A stretch of 64,000 nt of DNA, taken from NCBI GenBank assembly GCA_937127245.1, contig CAKZLU010000002.1:1-64000 (forward strand). The letters run 5' to 3'. How positions within the stretch are numbered: position 1 is the stretch's first letter; each line of letters opens with the position of its first letter. Below, piece after piece: positions 17,867 to 26,610 of this stretch. The stretch is from an uncultured Actinomycetes bacterium. GTDB lineage: Bacteria > Actinomycetota > Geothermincolia > Fen-727 > JACVIW01. The notes beneath the pieces were generated by a model. It made no database searches. It had not been told where the DNA came from and worked only from the letters and a program-made list of their open reading frames with translations. The position numbers were made by a program, and so were the translations under genes.

Positions 17867-19024
17867 ATGAAGCTATCTGACCGTTTAAGAAAGGTGCCGC
17901 CATATCTGTTTGCGGAAATAGACAGGCTGATTGAGGAGAAAAAAGAGCAGGGTGTTGATGTCATTAGTTTCGGGGTTGGAGATCCTGATGTTCCCACGCC
18001 GCAAGGAATCATTGACACTTTAATCCGGGAAGCGGAAAAGCCTTCCAACCACCGATACCCTTCATATTTCGGGCTACCGATTCTCAGGGAAACGTTTTCT
18101 GCGTGGTTCAAGGAAAGATTCGGTGTCACCCTTGACCCGGAAAGGGAGGTTCTGCCACTAATAGGAAGTAAAGAGGGTATCGCACATTTTTCAGTTGCGA
18201 TTCTTGATCCCGGGACGGTCGCTGTTGTGCCCGAGCCTTCCTATCCTGTTTATTCGATGGGGGCTATATTAGCGGGAGGTAGTCCCTATTACGTTCCATT
18301 GAAAAAAGAACACTCATTCCTGCCGGTACTGGAAGAAATTCCCGAAACAGTTTTAAAAGAAAGCAGAATACTTTGGGTAAATTACCCGAATAACCCGACC
18401 GGCGCGGTCGCCGATATCGAATTTTTCAAAAAGGCAGTCCATTTCGCGCTCGAACATGACCTGATAATCGCGCATGACAACGCTTATTCTGAGATCACAT
18501 ATGACGGGTATGTTGCACCGAGCATCCTGCAAGTTGAGGGTGCCATGGACTGCGCAATAGAGTTTCACTCTCTCTCCAAAAGCTTCAACATGACGGGGTG
18601 GAGAATCGGTTTCGCGTGCGGTAACCGTGATCTGATAGAGGGTTTGGGTGTTGTAAAGACAAATATCGACTCAGGGATCTTCAATCCCATTCAGTTATGC
18701 GGTGTCCATGCGCTTAAAAACGAGAGCAATTCTCTAAACAGGATGAGGGAAATATACAGAAAAAGAAGGGACTACCTGGTTGAAGAGCTTAAGTCAATGG
18801 GATTGGACGCCACTCCGCCGCTGGGAAGCATCTATCTCTGGGTAAAAGTGCCAGACGGTTTTGATTCTGTAGGTTTCTCAAAATATGCCCTGGAAAAAGC
18901 GGGAGTCTTCTTCACCCCCGGAAACTCTTACGGACCCTCAGGTGAGGGTTACGTAAGAGTTTCCCTCACTGTCCCGGACGAGAGAATATCGGAAGCGGTA
19001 AGCAGACTGAAGGGTATCTTTTGA
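17867..19024 (+). CDS. dapL: LL-diaminopimelate aminotransferase
   Basis: A 385-residue fold type I PLP aminotransferase. It carries VISFGVGDPDVPTP, the substrate-binding NYPNNPTGA, and SLSKSFNMTGWRIG with the PLP lysine at about 238. DapL makes LL-diaminopimelate directly from tetrahydrodipicolinate, bypassing the succinylase and acetylase routes; it is found in many anaerobes and phototrophs. The position right after dapF strongly favours this role over general aspartate aminotransferase activity. Its TGA overlaps the next ATG. Confidence 0.9.
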   Translation: MKLSDRLRKVPPYLFAEIDRLIEEKKEQGVDVISFGVGDPDVPTPQGIIDTLIREAEKPSNHRYPSYFGLPILRETFSAWFKERFGVTLDPEREVLPLIGSKEGIAHFSVAILDPGTVAVVPEPSYPVYSMGAILAGGSPYYVPLKKEHSFLPVLEEIPETVLKESRILWVNYPNNPTGAVADIEFFKKAVHFALEHDLIIAHDNAYSEITYDGYVAPSILQVEGAMDCAIEFHSLSKSFNMTGWRIGFACGNRDLIEGLGVVKTNIDSGIFNPIQLCGVHALKNESNSLNRMREIYRKRRDYLVEELKSMGLDATPPLGSIYLWVKVPDGFDSVGFSKYALEKAGVFFTPGNSYGPSGEGYVRVSLTVPDERISEAVSRLKGIF

Positions 19025-20196
19025 TGGCGAAGCAAGAACAAAAAAGCGAATTTACACAAAACCTACCCAACATGGAAAAAGCTTACCTCATCTCCGTTGA
19101 GGTGCCACCTGATAACGATTTTGAAACGGAAGAATCCCTCGATGAACTTGAAGCTCTCGCGCTAACTGCCGGAGCCTCGGTGGTTGGAAAACTTGTCCAG
19201 AAAAGGTCATCTTTTGACCCTGCCACTTTGCTGGGAAAAGGGAAGGTTTTTGAGGCGCGAAATGAGATAGAAAGCGCCGGCGCGAACCTCGTGATATTCG
19301 ACAACGAAATCTCGGCTTCCCAGCAGGAAAAACTCGAAAAAGAACTTGGTGTAAAGGTGATAGACAGGCGCGCGCTAATTTTGGACATATTCGCCCAGCA
19401 CGCGCACAGCAGGGAAGGTCGGACCCAGGTTGAACTCGCGCAACTGTCCTACATGCTGCCCAGGATAAGGGGAAGGGGCATCGAGCTCTCAAGGCTCGGA
19501 GGTGGAATAGGCACGCGCGGTCCCGGCGAGACTCAGCTCGAGGTTGACCGGAGGAAAATCAGAAGGAGAATGAGGAAACTCGAGAGGGAACTTTCCCAAA
19601 TGGAAGCAGTGAGAATCACGCAAAGAAAAAGGAGGAAAAGGGCAGGACTTACAAGCGTCACACTCGTAGGCTACACAAACAGCGGAAAATCGTCTCTTCT
19701 TAACAGGTTGACAAAAGCCTCCGTAATAGTTGAAGATAAGCTGTTCTCGACGCTCGATTCCACAACAAGGAGATTGAGGCTTCCTACGGGAGACTCGATA
19801 GTTCTATCTGACACCGTCGGTTTCATAAGGAACATTCCCCACGAACTGATCGCCGCATTCCGATCAACGCTTGAGATAGTCAGGGAAGCGGACCTTCTGG
19901 TTCATGTTGTAGACGCATCAAGGCAAGAAATGATGAGAGAAAGAATGCAAACGGTGGACGAGATATTAGCTGATCTGGGTGCCTGCGACATACCCGTGAT
20001 TTTCGCCTTGAACAAGGTTGACCTACTGGCGCGGGGTGAAAGAAAAATGCTAAAAAAGCGTTATCCTAAATTCATTCAGATATCTGCTCTGACGGGAGAA
20101 GGAATTGATAAGCTCATTTCAACGATCACTTTGTTCATTCAAAAGCAGATAACAACAACCCTTCAATTTGAAAACTTAAAAGGAGCTTGGGAGTAG
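19024..20196 (+). CDS. hflX: GTPase HflX
   Basis: A 390-residue ribosome-binding GTPase. The N-terminal HflX domain ends with the glycine-rich GGGIGTRGPGETQLEVDRR, then a coiled linker, then a G domain with GYTNSGKSS, DTVGFIRNIPH and NKVD. HflX splits or rescues stalled ribosomes in well-studied bacteria. The start is the ATG in TGATG overlapping the dapL stop, with AAGGG upstream. It ends the miaA-dapF-dapL-hflX run. An imperfect GGAGCT/AGCTCC hairpin at its end lacks a T-tract. Confidence 0.95.
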   Translation: MAKQEQKSEFTQNLPNMEKAYLISVEVPPDNDFETEESLDELEALALTAGASVVGKLVQKRSSFDPATLLGKGKVFEARNEIESAGANLVIFDNEISASQQEKLEKELGVKVIDRRALILDIFAQHAHSREGRTQVELAQLSYMLPRIRGRGIELSRLGGGIGTRGPGETQLEVDRRKIRRRMRKLERELSQMEAVRITQRKRRKRAGLTSVTLVGYTNSGKSSLLNRLTKASVIVEDKLFSTLDSTTRRLRLPTGDSIVLSDTVGFIRNIPHELIAAFRSTLEIVREADLLVHVVDASRQEMMRERMQTVDEILADLGACDIPVIFALNKVDLLARGERKMLKKRYPKFIQISALTGEGIDKLISTITLFIQKQITTTLQFENLKGAWE

Positions 20197-20586
20197 ATAA
20201 TAGCTCCCATTCCTCACAAAAAAGCAGACGGCCCATCCAATCAAGTACCCCTAAACCAGGAGGGAGATTGACTTCCACAATCTGAAAATATAAACATTGA
20301 GTTCATGTTTAAATTTTTTTTTCTATACCCGGATTTGAGGTTTGCAAACAAAAAGATTAATCACGGGACATTATGTCTCAACAAGCCAGGGTATCACGCT
20401 TCAAAGCCCTTCGGACCACGATTCAAACAAATCCTCTCCACACGCGGTCTTATGCAAGAAATACCTAGTTTCGAATCTTTACAGAAAATATTCATAAATC
20501 GCTTCAAAAACTAAAGGTTTAATTTAACTTTAATTTAAAGTCAAAAATTGAATTAATTGGTGGAGATTTTTTTCTGCGAAAAAATA

Positions 20587-20615
20587 TTGACACTACACTA
20601 TGTAGTGGGTTTAAA
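20587..20615 (+). promoter_or_regulatory. Promoter of the nrdR operon
   Basis: A perfect TTGACA (20587-20592), 17-base spacer, then TTTAAA (20610-20615). TAAAAT at 20612-20617 is an alternative -10 with a longer spacer. The first NrdR box lies inside the spacer and the second covers the likely start region. Confidence 0.65.
20595..20610 (+). promoter_or_regulatory. NrdR box 1
   Basis: ACACTATGTAGTGGGT matches the known NrdR consensus (ACAC-W-ATATAT-W-GTGT) at about 12-13 of 16 positions. It sits between -35 and -10, so bound NrdR would block RNA polymerase. Confidence 0.7.
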
Positions 20616-20624
20616 ATGCTTTTA

Positions 20625-20640
20625 ACACTAAATGTAGTTT
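20625..20640 (+). promoter_or_regulatory. NrdR box 2
   Basis: ACACTAAATGTAGTTT matches the NrdR consensus at about 13 of 16 positions. It starts exactly 30 bases after box 1, three helical turns, which is the spacing known for paired NrdR sites. Confidence 0.7.
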
Positions 20641-20680
20641 TTGCGGATAATGACCAAATAAAAGACAAAAAAGGAAAGCG

Positions 20681-21178
20681 ATGAAGTGTCCTTTCTGCCA
20701 GGCTATAAGAACGAGAGTGATCGATTCAAGAGTAGTGGAAGGTGGGACGGCCATCAGAAGGAGAAGGTACTGTGAGTCCTGCGGGATGAGATTCACAACT
20801 TTTGAGCGGCGCGAGAAAGTACAAGTTTACGTCATAAAACGGGATGGAAACAGGGAAGCCTACAGCAGGGAAAAAGTCGCAGGCGGGATGTACAAGGCAT
20901 GCAACAAGAGAAACGTCCAATCCTCGGTTATAGAGCAGGCGGTGGATGAAATAGAGGAAGAAATTATGTCTCGCGCTTCAAAAGAGATATCCGCATCAGA
21001 GATCGGGGAGATGGTAATGGAAAAGTTAAAGCGCATAGACGAGGTCGCCTATTTGAGATTCGCCTCCGTCTATAAGCGGTTCGGCGATATTACCGAGTTT
21101 GAAAAGGAGCTGGGGATACTGATTCCAGAAAGGAAGAAAGAGGAGCGTGAGGGAAAGGAGCAAGAAAGTGACTCCTAA
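20681..21178 (+). CDS. nrdR: Transcriptional repressor NrdR
   Basis: A 165-residue regulator of ribonucleotide reductase genes. The N-terminal zinc ribbon has CPFC (3-6) and CESC, with RRRRYCESCGMRFTTFER typical of NrdR. It is followed by an ATP-cone (about 49-139) that senses dATP/ATP. The C-terminal tail is rich in Glu and Lys. The ATG follows AAAAAGGAAAGCG. NrdR boxes in its own promoter imply autoregulation and control of the downstream nrdD. Its end overlaps the nrdD start by 11 bases. Confidence 0.97.
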   Translation: MKCPFCQAIRTRVIDSRVVEGGTAIRRRRYCESCGMRFTTFERREKVQVYVIKRDGNREAYSREKVAGGMYKACNKRNVQSSVIEQAVDEIEEEIMSRASKEISASEIGEMVMEKLKRIDEVAYLRFASVYKRFGDITEFEKELGILIPERKKEEREGKEQESDS

Positions 21179-23279
21179 AATCCAAATCCTAAACAACGAC
21201 ACAGGCTACATCCACTATCCGGCTGGGGACGCAACCGATATAGCTCTTCAGGTAAGCACAGCTTCAAGGGAAGAAATAAACCTTTGGGATAAACAGAGGA
21301 TCGTTGACTCCATAATGCTTGAGGCCGGGGCACCTGAGGAGCTCGCCTGTGAGATCGCCGATTGCGTTGAACGCACGCTTGTTAGAAGCGGGCAAACGAG
21401 AGTCACTACAAGTTTAATAAGAGAGCTTGTTGACCTTGAGCTGATGGAGCGCGGTCTTGCGCACATGCTCGAAAGGCATACAAGACTGGGGCTTCCCATC
21501 TATGATGTGGAAAATATCATAACCAGTCCCAACAAAGAGAATTCAAACACCACGCATAACCCGGAGTCGATCAATCTGACGATAGCCGAATCCGTGCTCA
21601 AGCAGTATGCTCTTGAAAGGGTTTTCTCAAAAGACATCGCCAGTGCGCATTATGAAGGAGATATTCACCTTCATGATCTCGGTTTTTGCGTAAGACCGTA
21701 CTGTGGCGGGCATAGCCTTGAGTACGTGAAGAAATACGGTCTTCGGCTGCCTAACATAACCAGCACGTCCGGTCCAGCCAAACATCCGGAAGTGCTTATT
21801 GGTCATATGGTGAAAATGGCTTCCACCCTTCAGTCCTACTACGCCGGCGCCATCGGTTGGGAAGCGGTCAACGTGTTCTTCGCTCCATTCCTTGTCGGAG
21901 TAAATTATGAAAGAATGAAACAGCTTGCCCAAATGCTGATATTCGAGTTTAACCAACTTGCGGGCGCCCGGGGCAGCCAGGTCGTTTTCACTGATTTCAA
22001 CCTTTACTACAACATACCAAATCACCTCAAAAACGCCCCTGCTATAGGTCCGGGGGGAGTGGAAACCGGAAAGACTTATTCCGAATACGCCCCTGAGGCG
22101 AGAATTTTTCTCAGGGCGCTATTTGAGATATACCTTGAGGGAGACGCAATGGGAAAGACCTTCGTCTTCCCGAAACCTCTCCTCCACATTAACAGGGAGT
22201 TCTTCGAAACCGAGGGATGGGAAGATTTCCTGGACCTCGCCTGCGAGGTGGCAAGCAAACAGGGGATCACCTATTTCGTTTTTGACCGCGACGACGAGGT
22301 CACGGTCTCTCAGTGCTGCCGCTTGAAATTGAGACTTAACGATGTAGACCTTGCCGAAGCGCAGACACCTGAGAAACTCAGATTCTCTGCCCTGCAAAAC
22401 ATTACAATCAATCTCCCGAGAATTGCCTACAGAGCGCAGCGCTCAGACGAGCTCCTTTTCAGCGAAATAGAAAGAACGCTCGAAATGGTCGCCAGGGCGC
22501 ATCTTCAGAAAAGGGACTTCATAGCGAAGCTCATGAGCCTCGGCAAAGACGGCCCTGTCTCTCTCTTGTGCATGGAACATGATGGCGAACCTTATTTGAG
22601 AATAGACAGGCTCACATACTTGGCTGGACTGCTTGGCCTAAACGAGCTTGTGCAGTATCACACCGGCGAGCAATTGCACCAGTCAGCGAGGGCCGTTAAG
22701 TTCGGTCTTAAAGTTGTTGCGCACATGAAAATCCTATGCGACCAGTTATCGAAAAAATACGGGATTAACCTGGTTCTCGAAGAATCGCCGGCAGAATCAA
22801 GCGGATACCGCCTGGCAAAACTCGACATGAAATATTTTCCTTCGCAAGCAAGGAAAGTCATCAAGGGAAATATTGAGTCGGGTGAGTTCTTTTACACAAA
22901 CAGCGTGCATTTAGCCTATGACGCACCGGTTGACTATATACAAAGAGTGAAGATTCAGAGCATGTTTCATCCCTTGATCAAGGCGGGCGCTATAATACAC
23001 ATCTGGCTCGGCGAGCATGAGCCACCTGCATCTTCGATAAGAAGATTCGTGGAGAAAACATTTAGCGAGACAAACGCAGAGCAGATCGCCTTCAGCCCGG
23101 AGTTCACAGTTTGCAATTCATGCAGTAGAACAAACAGAGGTCTCCATGAGGCATGCCCACTTTGTAGATCCGATGACGTTTATGGCATCACCCGAATAGT
23201 GGGGTATTTCTCAAAGATTTCCACCTGGAATAGGGGAAAAATCGGGGAACTTAAAGACAGGATAAGAACAGCCTTGTAG
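21168..23279 (+). CDS. nrdD: Anaerobic (class III) ribonucleoside-triphosphate reductase
   Basis: A glycyl-radical enzyme of about 703 residues that reduces NTPs to dNTPs without oxygen. The N-terminal part resembles an ATP-cone, followed by the ten-stranded barrel. Near the C-terminus are the zinc cysteines CNSC and CPLC and the glycyl-radical site RIVGYF (Gly about 679 from this start). GTG at 21168 has AAAGGAGC upstream and is preferred over the in-frame start at 21147, which lies deep inside nrdR. The activating enzyme NrdG is not adjacent. A small redoxin gene follows, which may supply electrons as known for some NrdD subtypes. Confidence 0.95.
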   Translation: MTPKIQILNNDTGYIHYPAGDATDIALQVSTASREEINLWDKQRIVDSIMLEAGAPEELACEIADCVERTLVRSGQTRVTTSLIRELVDLELMERGLAHMLERHTRLGLPIYDVENIITSPNKENSNTTHNPESINLTIAESVLKQYALERVFSKDIASAHYEGDIHLHDLGFCVRPYCGGHSLEYVKKYGLRLPNITSTSGPAKHPEVLIGHMVKMASTLQSYYAGAIGWEAVNVFFAPFLVGVNYERMKQLAQMLIFEFNQLAGARGSQVVFTDFNLYYNIPNHLKNAPAIGPGGVETGKTYSEYAPEARIFLRALFEIYLEGDAMGKTFVFPKPLLHINREFFETEGWEDFLDLACEVASKQGITYFVFDRDDEVTVSQCCRLKLRLNDVDLAEAQTPEKLRFSALQNITINLPRIAYRAQRSDELLFSEIERTLEMVARAHLQKRDFIAKLMSLGKDGPVSLLCMEHDGEPYLRIDRLTYLAGLLGLNELVQYHTGEQLHQSARAVKFGLKVVAHMKILCDQLSKKYGINLVLEESPAESSGYRLAKLDMKYFPSQARKVIKGNIESGEFFYTNSVHLAYDAPVDYIQRVKIQSMFHPLIKAGAIIHIWLGEHEPPASSIRRFVEKTFSETNAEQIAFSPEFTVCNSCSRTNRGLHEACPLCRSDDVYGITRIVGYFSKISTWNRGKIGELKDRIRTAL

Positions 23280-23292
23280 GAGGAGGGGGATA

Positions 23293-23535
23293 ATGGAACT
23301 GAAGGTATTTATCTCGGATAACTGCCCGAGCTGCCCTGCCGCCAAAGAACTTGCCATGCGCTATCCCTTCAGCAAGTTGTACCGGCTCGAGGAAAGTGAA
23401 GGGCTTGCCGAGGCTGCTTATCACAATGTGCTATGCACTCCCTCTTTTTTGCTTGTGGATGAGAATGACCACATTTTGAAAGCCTGGAGGTGCCATATAC
23501 CCAAACCGAGGGAAATCGAGCACTTCGCCGCTTAG
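23293..23535 (+). CDS. Small thioredoxin/glutaredoxin-like protein
   Basis: An 80-residue redoxin with the active-site motif CPSC (14-17) in SDNCPSCPAAKELA and a cis-proline turn CTPSFLL. The ATG follows a strong AGGAGGGGG. It starts 13 bases after nrdD, so the likely role is to re-reduce NrdD; that is inference from position. It is shorter than thioredoxin and closer in size to NrdH or glutaredoxin. Confidence 0.85.
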   Translation: MELKVFISDNCPSCPAAKELAMRYPFSKLYRLEESEGLAEAAYHNVLCTPSFLLVDENDHILKAWRCHIPKPREIEHFAA

Positions 23536-23561
23536 GTTTGCCATTTGGCTGGAGCGATACC

Positions 23562-23996
23562 ATGCTTAGGGTGACTTTGAAAAGAATTGACCCGGGTATT
23601 CCCCTTCCTGAATATGCGCATGAAGGTGACGCGGGTTGTGATCTTAGAAGCCCAGTAGATCTGATAATCGGGCCGGGTGAAAGGGCTCTCATTCCGACCG
23701 GCATAGCCATCGCAATACCCGAGGGTTATGCGGGATTTGTCCAGCCTCGAAGCGGTCTTGCCGCAAAGCATGGGGTAACAGTCTTAAACACGCCTGGCCT
23801 GATAGATTCACATTACAGGGGAGAGGTCAAAGTGATATTAATCAACCTCGATCCGCGGAAGCCATTTCGCGTCAAACGCGGCGATAAAATATGCCAGCTG
23901 GTTTTCAAAAGAGTTGAAACCGCCATCTTTGAGGAAGTCGAATCACTTCCCGAAACCGAAAGGGGAGAGGGGGGCTTCGGTTCAACCGGTATTTGA
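23562..23996 (+). CDS. dut: dUTP diphosphatase
   Basis: A 144-residue trimeric-type dUTPase with all five motifs recognisable: DAGCDL, PRSGLA, GLIDSHYRGEV with the catalytic Asp, and the C-terminal RGEGGFGSTG. It hydrolyses dUTP to dUMP, which keeps uracil out of DNA and feeds dTMP synthesis. ATG at 23562 follows TGGAGCG; the frame extends upstream to 23490, but that would overlap the redoxin gene. It belongs with nrdD in dNTP supply. Confidence 0.95.
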   Translation: MLRVTLKRIDPGIPLPEYAHEGDAGCDLRSPVDLIIGPGERALIPTGIAIAIPEGYAGFVQPRSGLAAKHGVTVLNTPGLIDSHYRGEVKVILINLDPRKPFRVKRGDKICQLVFKRVETAIFEEVESLPETERGEGGFGSTGI

Positions 23997-24049
23997 TGGA
24001 AGATTTTGTATTGAATGTCATATGAAAGAGTCAAGGGGGAGTTCAACTT

Positions 24050-24676
24050 TTGGGTGAAGAAAAGAAAGGCGAGTCGCCCTTTCTCAAGCCTGCTTCAATT
24101 CTTCGCGGATCCGATCCTGTCAGGGTATCCCGGATCGCTGGTTGCTCTTCCACCACCGAGCCTGACGGTCACATATCCATAACCGTACCCGTGCTGCATG
24201 GAACTATCAAGGTTTATCACCCATCAATGGAAATTCAGGCAAGTGATGAAGTGAACACTTTCGTTCTTAAGTTACTCACCCTTCTTTACCTTGCAGGGAC
24301 CAACGGCGCCGACCCTTCAGGAAAATGGGTGCCCTACAGGGAATTGCCGGGGGCGAGATTTTACGAGCCCGTCTTCAAAAGGTCCGTTGAAGTCCCGCTT
24401 GCCCTTGAGTTCGGCTCTGACCCACAGGGATTTTCGCGCGCATGCAAGGCAATCGGTGGGTCTCTTGAGGATCTCGGCGACGCCTCCTATGCTTTCAATC
24501 TTTTTCCCAAGGTCCTATTATGTTTCGTGCTCTGGGCGGCCGATGATGAGTTTTCGGCAGAGGCGCAAGTGCTCTTTGACTCAGCGGCCTGCAATCATTT
24601 AAACGCCTTTGATTTAAGGATGGGTGCCGAGGAAATATCAAAAAGGCTCATAAGACTAAATCACTCGCAGAAATAA
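24050..24676 (+). CDS. DUF3786 domain protein
   Basis: A 208-residue protein that matches what I recall of DUF3786: a hydrophobic LLTLLYLAG, then GKWVPYRELPGARFYEPVF, FGSDPQGFSRAC, the block FNLFPKVLLCFVLWAADDEF and LFDSAACNHL. The family occurs mostly in anaerobic bacteria and archaea and has no assigned function. The start is TTG behind AAGGGGGA. It is the last gene of the nrdR-nrdD-redoxin-dut run, 53 bases after dut. No terminator is obvious in the 73 bases before the convergent gene. Confidence 0.75.
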   Translation: MGEEKKGESPFLKPASILRGSDPVRVSRIAGCSSTTEPDGHISITVPVLHGTIKVYHPSMEIQASDEVNTFVLKLLTLLYLAGTNGADPSGKWVPYRELPGARFYEPVFKRSVEVPLALEFGSDPQGFSRACKAIGGSLEDLGDASYAFNLFPKVLLCFVLWAADDEFSAEAQVLFDSAACNHLNAFDLRMGAEEISKRLIRLNHSQK

Positions 24677-24749
24677 CAAGGTAGGTCCAAGCAGCAACCC
24701 CAAACTTATGCAACCAATATCTATAAGCGTGAGCCGGCCGCTGCCGCAA

Positions 24750-26462
24750 TCATTGGATCTCTTCGTCTTCGTCTCGCGGTAGTATCGGGGGCATTGAGAG
24801 ATCGAGCCTCACCGCCCTTCTGACGTAATACCCGAAGATTACTGGGATCAGAAGTATCATTAATAAAGAGATAAGAAGAAAAAGCCAACCGCGACCAGAG
24901 CCTTTTGTGAGAAGTCTTGTCTTGCCCGTAGAAGAAAGCCCGGCGCTTTGTGCAAAGATTTCGCTTTTTGCGAATTCGGATGCTCTAATAAGTGACGTCT
25001 TCCTTACAAGTCTGTCAAGATACCTTGTCCAGCTTATTCCGGTGAGATTCTCGGCAGATTCCTCGATATCAACAATAGACAAGCGCCCTTCTCTGTCTCC
25101 TGAAAGGCGCATTCCCAGATCGCGCACCAGAGCGTCCAAATCGGATTTTTTTCCTGTCTCCGCCCTCATTCGGGAAGCGATTGATGCGAGAACCATAACG
25201 GATTTATCCGAAAAGAAGCTTAACTGTTGAGGAGTTTTCATTCTGTTAATCAGCGTAATTTTGCGGCGTAGCGGGTTGGACACGTATCTTGCGTAAACTT
25301 CGGAAAGCAATTCATCAGCTTCGCCGCTGCTCGACAGACCTGCGCGCACCGCGGCAATAAGCCCGTACAATCTTGTGGCTCCCTCTATAAACCACAGGGC
25401 GTCCGAAGAAGCGCTACTCATAAACGAGCCAGAGGCTAAGGTTTTAAAAATCGCCGTACCCAGGGACCAGATTTTCCCGAGTTTTTTTTCGTCAAACAAG
25501 ATCACCGCAATTGAGTTCCCCTTTGAAAAAACTCTTTCGGATTTTTCTTCCATGGTGATGTCTGGCAGGATGAAGGCGCAAAATTCCCTGTTTTCCGCCT
25601 CACTTGGAAGAACCGCCTTTGCCTCCGAGAATAAAGCACGGATCATCTCGATTAGTTTCTCGAGCTTGCCCTTATACCTGGAGTTTGAAAATGCGGCGCT
25701 AGCGTATGGGTAACCAATTCTCACTTTGCCTTTTTCTTTGCATTCCAGCGTTTCAATCTTTCCCCAAGCAATGTAATTCTCTTGGAGATCGTTTACGCTC
25801 GGACAGAAATAAGTGTGCTTCCCGCTTTCCTTGTAGGGAGCAGCCGAGGTCATGCCTGGACCCAAATCCGCAAAATTGATCCTGTAGCTTTTAAAAAGAG
25901 CTTTTCCGTTCGGTTTTCTCGGTATAAAAAATAGGGAAGAGCCGCTCGCCAGCGCGTATGCTTTTCCCGTGACAAGAAGATTTTCCTCACTTACAAAAGA
26001 CTTATTTGAGTTTCCCTGATTGTCAGAACGAATGCTAACCCTGTAGCCGATGTGAACCCTTGATTTTTCGCCTGTGATAATGCGCAAAACACCCGGGGGG
26101 TCAACCCGAAGGCTATATTCCCCCTCGGGGCACTTATCGACATCAAAATCGACATGCAGGGTTGACCCATGAGCATTCTTTCCTCGCTCTAACCAGGGAG
26201 CGGCAAGAAAGATCTCCTGGTTTGGCTGTGCGTTAAACCTAATTCTGACCTCGATTCCGCCTTCACCGTCTGGGTTGCTCAATGAGAACTCGCAGGCTGT
26301 TTCCCTACCTTTTGAATAAGAGGGTCCACCCATAAGCGCGGGAAAAAGCGCGCAAATCAAGAACGTCAAGGCGACCATCCAAACGACGATACGCCCTCTT
26401 CCCACTCTGTTTATTTTTCCCTCGAACGCTTTTGTGTTCATATCAAAAACGAAAAATCCCAT
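24750..26462 (-). CDS. Membrane-anchored M61-like protein lacking a zinc motif
   Basis: A 570-residue protein with an N-terminal hydrophobic segment (about 26-46) and a C-terminal one (about 523-546) followed by a short acidic tail, so the body is probably extracytoplasmic. The central region (about 365-505) resembles the C-terminal helical part of M61 glycyl aminopeptidases: ALWFIEGATRLYG, then RAGLSSSGEADELL, and a closing SAENLTGISWTRYLDRLV. No HExxH zinc motif is present anywhere in the protein, so peptidase activity is unlikely. Start choice: ATG 26462; an internal ATG at 26441 is possible. It lies downstream of an FtsX-type permease and may share its transcript. Confidence 0.65.
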   Translation of the reverse strand: MGFFVFDMNTKAFEGKINRVGRGRIVVWMVALTFLICALFPALMGGPSYSKGRETACEFSLSNPDGEGGIEVRIRFNAQPNQEIFLAAPWLERGKNAHGSTLHVDFDVDKCPEGEYSLRVDPPGVLRIITGEKSRVHIGYRVSIRSDNQGNSNKSFVSEENLLVTGKAYALASGSSLFFIPRKPNGKALFKSYRINFADLGPGMTSAAPYKESGKHTYFCPSVNDLQENYIAWGKIETLECKEKGKVRIGYPYASAAFSNSRYKGKLEKLIEMIRALFSEAKAVLPSEAENREFCAFILPDITMEEKSERVFSKGNSIAVILFDEKKLGKIWSLGTAIFKTLASGSFMSSASSDALWFIEGATRLYGLIAAVRAGLSSSGEADELLSEVYARYVSNPLRRKITLINRMKTPQQLSFFSDKSVMVLASIASRMRAETGKKSDLDALVRDLGMRLSGDREGRLSIVDIEESAENLTGISWTRYLDRLVRKTSLIRASEFAKSEIFAQSAGLSSTGKTRLLTKGSGRGWLFLLISLLMILLIPVIFGYYVRRAVRLDLSMPPILPRDEDEEIQ

Positions 26463-26610
26463 CTTCGGCAGTATAGCAGATTAGATAGTAGGGGAGAGGA
26501 AGGCTCGCCGGACAAGCTTAACCGCCGTTCTTCCTTGGTGTAAACTTGGACGAAAGACGCCATATCAAAACGCTACACCCTTATTCTCGGTCGTTACCGA
26601 CGGATGAACC

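Larger units (their letters stand above)
20197..20680 (+). other. Intergenic region upstream of nrdR
   Basis: No credible gene is visible; a 69-codon frame at 20305-20514 has no ribosome-binding site and no recognisable content. The stretch becomes AT-rich towards nrdR. It holds a perfect 15-base palindrome at 20527-20541 (ACTTTAA-T-TTAAAGT) some 46 bases before the nrdR -35 box, then the promoter and two NrdR boxes listed separately. Confidence 0.6.

Noticed and set aside
20170-20212. A hairpin (GGAGCT/AGCTCC) at the hflX stop as a terminator.
   Set aside because: The loop is long and no T-tract follows.
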